Shown piece by piece: positions 57,401 to 64,000 of a stretch of DNA of 64,000 nucleotides (within the stretch, counting starts at the first letter, position 1; each line of letters opens with the position of its first letter). The notes below the pieces were generated by a model. It was not told the DNA's origin, did not search any database, and was given only the letters and a program-made list of their open reading frames with translations. This DNA comes from Klebsormidium nitens. Lineage: Eukaryota > Streptophyta > Klebsormidiophyceae > Klebsormidiales > Klebsormidiaceae. The DNA is taken from positions 86,312 through 150,311 of the forward strand of contig DF237098.1 of NCBI GenBank assembly GCA_000708835.1, given 5' to 3'. A program made the translations under genes and the position numbers.

Positions 57401-58989
57401 TGCCGCAAACGCCGCAATTAAGCTTTAACCAGGTTCAGCACCGTCCAATGATTAAAGGTGCTCGATTGGGACGGTCAGGATTGCATCTTCTTGTGTCCGA
57501 GCGTCTTCGGTTAACACGATGAGAGGGTTAAGCAAGTAGCTGGGAAATCGTTAGCGGGAACGTGTCGGAGGAATACACCCCACGGTGACCCTACTACGGG
57601 ACCTCCATTTCGCCTAACCGGCTACTTGACCGTAAGCAAAACGACGGGGTTTCGAAGTCTGAGTTCCACCATTGTGTAGGGCTAATTGGACCATTGCCCA
57701 TCAGGGGGTGTACTTTGCCACCACCTGGTCCCCCCACGAGTAGGTACCGTATTTCATTGTCACTGTATGTGCATGGCATTGGTACCGGGTACGTCCCCTT
57801 CACCCCTTGCATGAGGTGAACTTGCCGGGCCAGCGGACGACGGCCATAATGAATGCCCTGCTCCTTCAGTACACCGCCCTGGCAATGCGGTTACGTTATT
57901 CTTGCAGTCTCTAGCCCGTTGGCGAGGTCAGGTGAGGCTCTCGAAGCACACCATCATTTAAATCACAAGCAAACAGATGGCGGAGACAGGCTTGCATTGC
58001 ATTCCAGCCCCTTCACCATTGGCAAGGGGTTTCCAGAGAGCTCCGGTATGTGGAACAGGAAGGGGTCCTGGTGCTGGTAAGTTTCTCCATGTGAAACCAA
58101 CGAAGTGCTAAATAAAATAGCTTGAGTAATATCCGGCCATCGTAGAGTAGTGCTTCTTTCGTAGTCAGACTCGGCGCGGAGATGTTTCTGAAGGCTGCTA
58201 GTGATGATTAGAAGGTCTTTGGTTGTGGCAGGCTTTTTATAATGCCAGGTGCTGATTCCTATCAATCAACTTGAGACGAGCAAATGGTTGTAGCTGTAAG
58301 CAGCTGCTTGCAAATGTTGGAAGGCCTCGGAAAAATTCTGATCATTGAGTGGTAGACTGTTAGCTTCGTCGACCCCCTTGTGCTCTTTCAATGGTCTGCC
58401 TTGATTCTTCCTTGATTCTTTCTTGATCACAAAGTCTATGTCTGGTTAGTTGACTCCGCTGCTTCTAGCAACAAGTGGACCAACCTCAGCCGATGGCAAA
58501 ATATTCTTTAAAAGTCATGAAGATAGTAGCTATCATACAACATTTGGATGTCAAGGTTCGGAGATCCTGGTGTACATTCCAAGCACAACATGCTTTTGTT
58601 GGAGTGCTAAGACCAGTGTATACCACGTACATATGCTTGATGTCATCCAAAACACGAGACATTTGATGATCGTTCTGACCAGACCACACGAGCTTTTCTT
58701 GACGATTCTGAACGAGCACCTTTGGAAATGTGTGCAGCCTTAGACAGGAGTGAGCAACGCAAGCTCGGACGAATCAAGCATCACACACCTCCTAGTTCAC
58801 CCCCGTCCTACCTCGCAGTGCTCTGGCATATTTTTTTCCAGTTTGACCTCTGTGCGTGGAGTTGTTTAATGAACTCCTGCAACTTGAGTTTCCCAGATTC
58901 ATACTTCCATGATTGTCCATTCAAAGTTTGTCCAGGCAAGCTTCAGACTTTTCCGAGGGATGTGAAACCCTTCTTCTTTCTTTCTTGCA
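54419..58989. other. Intergenic region between divergent MAPKKK and PHT4-like genes
   Basis: I saw no recognisable protein, RNA gene or transposon in these 4.5 kb. All open frames are under about 105 codons and resemble no family I know. It must contain the MAPKKK promoter and 5' UTR at its left end. At its right end, the pyrimidine-rich run before CAG at 58988-58990 looks like the acceptor of a 5' UTR intron of the transporter gene. Confidence 0.65.
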
Positions 58990-59103
58990 GTGCATCTGAG
59001 CACTTTCTACCCGGTGGTCAGCAGCCCTAATCACAATGGAATCACAGTTAACCGCAGCGTAAACCCTGTACATAGAACATTCTTTTTGGCGGCGCACTCG
59101 TGC

Positions 59104-61880
59104 ATGCATGCAGCAAGCAAGGGGCACCATTCCCTGCCCCCCGCTAGCAGGAGAGCAAGCCCAGCCGCGAGTTGTAGCTCCAAAATTCATAGCATACGGA
59201 GTTCACCGTTGGGGACGCAGAGTGGTTTCAACCGGTTTGACCCCCTCTCCAGTACCACTTTAACAGCCGCAAAACCCGGACAGTTTTCAAAGCTTAGAGG
59301 GCGGTTTCGCACAAAAGCGGTCAGCACAGAAACCGATGAGGGCGTAGACGAGAAGTCAGAGCAAGGGGACGAGTTGCCGATAGAGGTAGTGGACGGTGCG
59401 GAAGCGGTTTTGAAAGGGGACGGACTTCCGAAACGATGGGTGATCGTGGGGCTGTGCTTCACGGCGTTTCTGCTTTGCAATATGGACCGGGTGAGTGTCG
59501 CATTGAAACCAAGTTCTGCAATTTTAGCCAAGGAACCTAATATCTCAGGCCCCAGTGACTGGCGGCTTCTTATCTCCCAATCATTGTGAATTCTGCTTCA
59601 TGTACAAAGCGCAGGGGGTCTCCAGGCGGGTACATGGTGGCTTTCAAATGTCACTCCTTGTTCATAGAAGTTGCTGTGGATCATTCTCAGAGGTGCTTCA
59701 CATGCTTGTGTTACTTTTGCCAGCAGCTCTAAGGATTAGTTTAATGCTCTCATCATGATTGGTTGCCATTTGATTGATGCCCCAGCTCCTTGCAAGAAGC
59801 TGGGACAAGGAAACTAAGAGTCATTCTTGTTTCTGTTTGTGTTTCATCAACTCCTCTGAATGTTACGAGAGTGGACTGACCTGTGCAAAAACTGCAGCGC
59901 TTTAGATCTTTTTGAAGTTCAGTACTGGCAAACGTAGTTGTGAAACCACCTTGTAAACGGTTGTCAAGTCACCCATGAGCTTGTCTAAAACATCACAAAT
60001 GTCGGCCTATCCCGTCTCTTGACAACAAGTTCCATTTCCTATCTCCAGGTGAACATGAGCATTGCAATCCTGCCCATGTCTCAGGACTACGGCTGGGACT
60101 CTCAAACCGTGGGCGTCGTCCAGTCTTCCTTCTTTTGGGGTTATCTCCTAACCCAGGTCGCGGGCGGGGTTTGGGCCGACCGGATCGGAGGCAAAAAGGT
60201 TCTTGGGTTCGGGGTTGTCTGGTGGAGTGTGGCAACGGTTCTGACACCCTTCGCTGCAAAGCTGGGGCTGCCAGCGCTGTTGGCTGCGAGGGCGTGTATG
60301 GGGGTTGGTGAGGTGAGGGCTTTCGAAAATTTCAAACCTTAACTCGGAGACTTACAGAGTATACTTTTCAGAACCGAGTTCTGGCTTTGGGTCTGCTTGT
60401 GTTGATCCGGTAGATCGAAGCGAACTCTGCCCCCAAGAACCCCACTTGAGCCCTCTGATCAATTGCGAAACTGGAGTTTCCTCAACTTAATGAGATTCCG
60501 GGCTTGCCTGCCTCTGGGTATAAAGCAAGGATGTTGGAAACATCTCCCTCTGTCTAGGGATGTGGAAGCTACTTCTATCTGGCAGAATCGAGTCCCTTTG
60601 TTTTTTGCTTTTTGACCTGGAAGTTTTTGGCGGTTTTTGAGGCTGGCTATCTTCACGCTCCTGCTTTCCTCAGAGCCGCCATCGAATTTGCCATCTTAGT
60701 GTCTGGCAAAGTCTGGCGGTGGTGAATTTTGGTTATGTGCTGGCCCTTCTCTTCAATCATCAGCTCCCCAACTCCTGGTTGATGCCGTATCCTTCTTTCA
60801 GGGCGTCCCCATGGTTGCGATGATGAATCTCTTGGCCCGGTGGGTCCCAAAGGCGGAGCGCACTTGTGCCTCTTCTGTGGCCAGGAGATACTCAATCTCA
60901 GCTCTTCAACCAAGTAATCTAACACCAACCCTTCCTTTCAGGGCGTTCCAAACCCTTTCTTTCAGGTCGTTGTGATGCCTGCAGTAAACTACCTCCTAGT
61001 GCAGTAAGAGCGAGCGCACTCGGGCGCAAGCCCTTTGATACACCGGGAGGTTTCTAACGAGGTGACTCTTCAGTTCATGAAGTAAGAAGCTCAACCTCAA
61101 CTCGTATCTCGACCCACTTTCCGAGACCACTCTCTTGACCCACTCTCTTGACCCAGGGCGCAGCGATGCCAGCAGTAAACAACCTCCCAGCCCGGTGGGT
61201 GACGAGAACCGAGCGCAGCCGCGCGCTGGCCCTTGTACATAGCGGGAGGAACTTCATAGAGCAACTTTCATTCCCCTAAGTAGAAGCGTACACCCAACAA
61301 TACATCCGGACGCCTTTACAGGGCGTGGCGATGCCTGCAATCAACAACCTCCTGGCGCGGTGGGTGCCAAAGACCGAGCGCAGCCGCGCACTCGCCCCTG
61401 GTGTACATTGGAATGTTCCTCCCATAGCAGCTTTCCATCCCAGACAAATGACATTTCAGTGATATATGTCGACTCGTTTTTACATTTCCAGGGCGTTGCC
61501 ATGCCGACAATGAACAACCTCCTGGCGCGGTGGGTCCCGAAGGCCGAGCGCAGCCACGCGCTGGCCCTTGTATATAGCGGGAAGTTCTTAAAGTCCCGTT
61601 TCTTAAAGTCCCGTTGTGATAACCTTACCAAACTAGAACTAATGTATGTAATTCACCTTCTCAGGGAGTGGCGATGCCTGCAATGAACAATCTTCTTGCG
61701 CGGTGGGTCCCGAAGACCGAGCGGAGCCGTGCGCTGGCCCTTGTATATAGCGGGATGTACCTGGGGAGCGTCACCGGGCTGGGGATCTCGCCCTCCTTCA
61801 TCCACCAGTTCGGGTGGCCTTCCGTCTTCTACTCCTTTGGATCGCTAGGGGCGGTGTGGGCAGTCGTCTGGTCTCGGAAC
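59104..61880 (+). CDS. Plastid PHT4/ANTR-type anion transporter (SLC17, MFS), first three coding exons, 3' part not found
   Basis: Exons 59104-59490, 60049-60312 and 61665-61880, all phase 0, encode 289 residues. Residues 1-75 are rich in Ser, Ala and Arg with almost no acid, ending FRTKAVSTE, typical of a chloroplast transit peptide. The MFS core starts at PKRWVIVGLCF (TM1), continues CNMDR-VNMSIAILPMS, then SSFFWGYLLTQVAGGVWAD and GGKKVLGFGVVWWSVATVLTP, and reaches GVAMPAMNNLLARWVPKTER and LALVYSGMYLGSVTGLG. These strings are near-identical to plant PHT4;4/ANTR proteins, which carry phosphate or ascorbate across the chloroplast envelope (family knowledge). The start is the first in-frame ATG; an acceptor at 58990 suggests an upstream non-coding exon. 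Plant homologues have about 500-540 residues, so roughly half is missing. I could not find the loop and second six-helix exons between 61881 and 64000, so the gene either continues beyond the window or is truncated. Confidence 0.9.
60795..61620 (+). repeat. Acceptor-side exon-edge copies of PHT4-like exon 3 (five)
   Basis: The real exon starts at 61665 (GGAGTGGCGATGCCTGCAATG). Copies follow AG acceptors at about 61491, 61321, 61156, 60965 and 60801, spaced 173, 170, 165, 191 and 164 bp. Each copies about the first 90 bp of the exon (..AACAACCTCCTGGCGCGGTG..) and none carries the exon's second half or donor. The nearest is about 90 percent similar by eye. The outer two contain stops and rearrangements. 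Confidence 0.97.
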
Positions 61881-62084
61881 GTAAGTCGTTATGTTGCGTT
61901 TTGCGGACTTCGGTTTGGCTTCCTTGAATTTTTCCTTCCTCCATCCACCCCATTATGGGTCTTGGTCTTCTAATCCTTGATTGGGGCACTGTGAGTAATT
62001 TTCGGTTTCTGCATGAGAGTTGCTGGTTGACACAAGAAATGAAGCTTATCTTGGTTGCTTCTCTTGGACTGTAGTAGTGGGTTC

Positions 62085-62350
62085 CCCTCTTACGTCGTTC
62101 TTCATTCACCACTTCGGGTGGCCGTCCTTTTCTACTCCTTCGGATCCCTGGTATGACTTTGGGGGTTCCTCTGGTTTCTTAATGCGAGTCGCTGATGATG
62201 GAGATTATGATGCTTCTTTTGGTTGCTTTGTGCGAATCGTAGTGCTGGGTTCCATCTTTCGCCGTCCTTCAGTCAACAATTTGGATGGCCCTCCGTCTTC
62301 TTGCTGTTGGATTTCTATGGGCGTTAGTTTCGCCCCGAACCGTGAGTCCC
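62085..62350 (+). repeat. Donor-side exon-edge copies of PHT4-like exon 3 (two)
   Basis: The real exon ends at 61880. The first copy (about 62092-62155) keeps TTCGGGTGGCCGTCC and TCTACTCCTTCGGATCC. The second (about 62262-62345) keeps TGGATGGCCCTCCGTCTTCT, then GAACCGTGAGTC at the junction. Both are frameshifted. Confidence 0.9.
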
Positions 62351-64000
62351 TTCGGCTGGTCCGTGAGTGTGATGCATTATTCAGGAGCAAAAAGTTGTAA
62401 GAACGGAAACTCGATATCGACTATTGCTCAGGTCTGTAACTTTTCTTCGCTGGCTGTTTCTGCTCCAGTCCTTCAAATCATTCAGAAACTTCCGGTTGGG
62501 AGTGGTCCGGTCCCAGGACCTGACTTGCTGTTACTCGGCTAAGGGACGAGGTTTGGACGTTCGCTTGCCCCTTTTGAAACCGAGTTTGAAATAGGATATA
62601 TGTCAGAACTGCACTTCGAGAGAATGATGTTACTAGGTCCGGCTGTTCAAGTCACACTCACCAGACTATATTGCTTCCGGATTCTCCTTCGGGCCGGGAC
62701 GCTGTCGCAATCTGGAAGCTGGCTGCGCCGTTCCTTCTTCCTCTTCGTGCTATTCTAAAATCTTGCACACGTATGTTCTTTCTCTTTCTCTTGCTACACC
62801 GGACGGGTTTGAATGGCTGTGGAAAATGTTTGGGACGGGCCCATTATTTGGTGCATATGTCTGCCACGTGGCGCCATTCAAATGTTCGCCAGTATCTTTT
62901 GGTTCGAAGCTATCTAGGGACTATTTGCGGGCACCTTTTTACTGCAATCTCAAGGCTGCCCGGACGCTTAATCCCTCCATTTCAACCTCAACTCTTCTCA
63001 AACATCGATAGCGACAAGAACGAGCCAAAACCTTCTGTAACCATAGCTTCTCGTGCCCAGAGCTTCACGGATTCTCAATTAATGGTCAAAATGGGTGTGA
63101 AATTTTTGCTATAGAATGCCTATGTCTCAAACTGCGCTGTGGGGATACTAGCTCTACCTCTGGCTATGACGACGATACTGGGATTACAACCAAGATAGCC
63201 CTCCTTGAGTCCGATGCCAGTAATATCTACGTTCTACCCTTATCTCTCACTTTCTCTCTGTCGGACTCCTCCGTGATCCGCTTAATCAGTGATTCACTTT
63301 ATGCAATAGAATTGTCTATTCGGCTAGCACAACTACAGAGAATTCTTTCAGAATTCTGGTGGTGTGAAGATGGAGGCAGGCCTGCTTCTGCGTCTTCAGG
63401 TCCGGTTGAGGAGATGATGCTTCTCCTGGCACGTTCAAATCATCCTCTTGTCCATGCAGCTTTCAAAGCTGCATGTCCTCTCTTCTTTCTCCTTTCACGT
63501 GCTTTCGTGGGATTCCAGTGCACGCACATGGAGTTCGAAAATGCAGCTGTGGGTTTGCGGTTTCAATCTCGTATCATAGCACTGTGCGATTGTGCCTTAG
63601 CAATCTTTAGCTTCTGCAGATTTGTATCGCAGAACCGGTTAGCAGCCGTTAAACTTTATCGACCATGTTCTCTGAGACGGCTTTGCTTGCTAGCTTGAGA
63701 ATTGTGCAATTAGCGTGCTAATCCCAGGATTGCATGGGCGCCGTTGGTGTGTCCGAAAATTATCTACTCTTACCAGCTTTGCTTCTTGCACTCGTTCTTG
63801 ACCTTCGTTGCGGCCCGAAGAGAGGGCTGCCTAGCATGAAATATCTAGGCCAGTCGGAGGCCTTGCTGAAGCAGCTTCCACAAACCTCTTTCTTGTGAAC
63901 GGCTAGGATGACGCTTATGGGCTTCGACCCAGTCATGTTGTCAAGGGTGTCTGATGCCTGTTAGCACCTCGCTGTACTTTGCGAACCGCCCATCCTATGA
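62351..64000. other. Unassigned tail, probably intron 3 of the PHT4-like gene or its decayed remainder
   Basis: No exon of the second half of the transporter could be identified. Stretches near 62830-62900 (a possible GAYVCHVA in one frame) faintly recall the helix after the central loop, but the frame breaks at once and this may be a degraded edge copy. Nothing else is recognised. Confidence 0.5.

Noticed and set aside
60795-61620. Mutually exclusive or cassette exons in the PHT4-like gene
   Set aside because: Each copy has only the 5' half of the exon and no donor, and several have frameshifts or stops. They cannot replace exon 3.
62671-63114. 147-codon plus-strand frame as the next PHT4 exon
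   Set aside because: No SLC17 loop or TM7 motifs can be read, and resemblance is limited to a few residues that break at once.

Overview
The window looks like nuclear DNA of a plant-lineage eukaryote, most likely a streptophyte (charophyte) green alga such as Klebsormidium. This is inference. It rests on intron-dense genes with GT..AG borders, plant-type families (CBM22-like/GH10 xylanase, full-size ABCG/PDR transporter, MEKK-type MAPKKK, plastid PHT4/ANTR anion transporter), absence of operons, and an assembly gap of 712 Ns. No RNA gene, CRISPR array or prokaryotic feature was seen.

Layout. (1) 556-14013, minus strand: a 21-exon secreted GH10 endo-xylanase of 847 residues carrying three copies of an unfamiliar six-cysteine module. 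(2) 14014-20092: about 6 kb between divergent genes, holding a 97-bp tandem duplication, a 274-bp MITE-like element and a small poly(A) retro-insertion just upstream of the next gene. (3) 20093-44486, plus strand: a 25-exon full-size ABCG transporter of about 1612 residues, with a PDZ-like insert and altered ATPase motifs in both nucleotide-binding domains. (4) 44487-46871: intergenic, with a perfect 25-bp palindrome. (5) 46872-54418, minus strand: an 8-exon MAPKKK of 1392 residues. (6) 54419-58989: intergenic, nothing recognised. (7) 59104-61880, plus strand: the first three coding exons (289 residues) of a plastid PHT4/SLC17 transporter. Its second half was not found before the window ends.

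I rebuilt the gene models by hand. Every junction uses GT..AG and all phases agree, giving uninterrupted reading frames across 21, 25 and 8 exons.

The strongest unexpected signal is in the introns. Many exons are flanked by arrays of decayed copies of their own edges. Copies of an exon's 3' end plus donor lie just downstream of it. Copies of its 5' end plus acceptor lie just upstream. Spacing is mostly about 140-180 bp, and similarity falls with distance from the real exon. The pattern is extensive in three genes and weak in the MAPKKK. It explains why the ABCG gene spans 24 kb for under 5 kb of coding sequence. Other noteworthy points are the six-cysteine module with exactly conserved spacing and intron positions, the PDZ-like domain inside an ABCG transporter, and that transporter's degenerate catalytic motifs.
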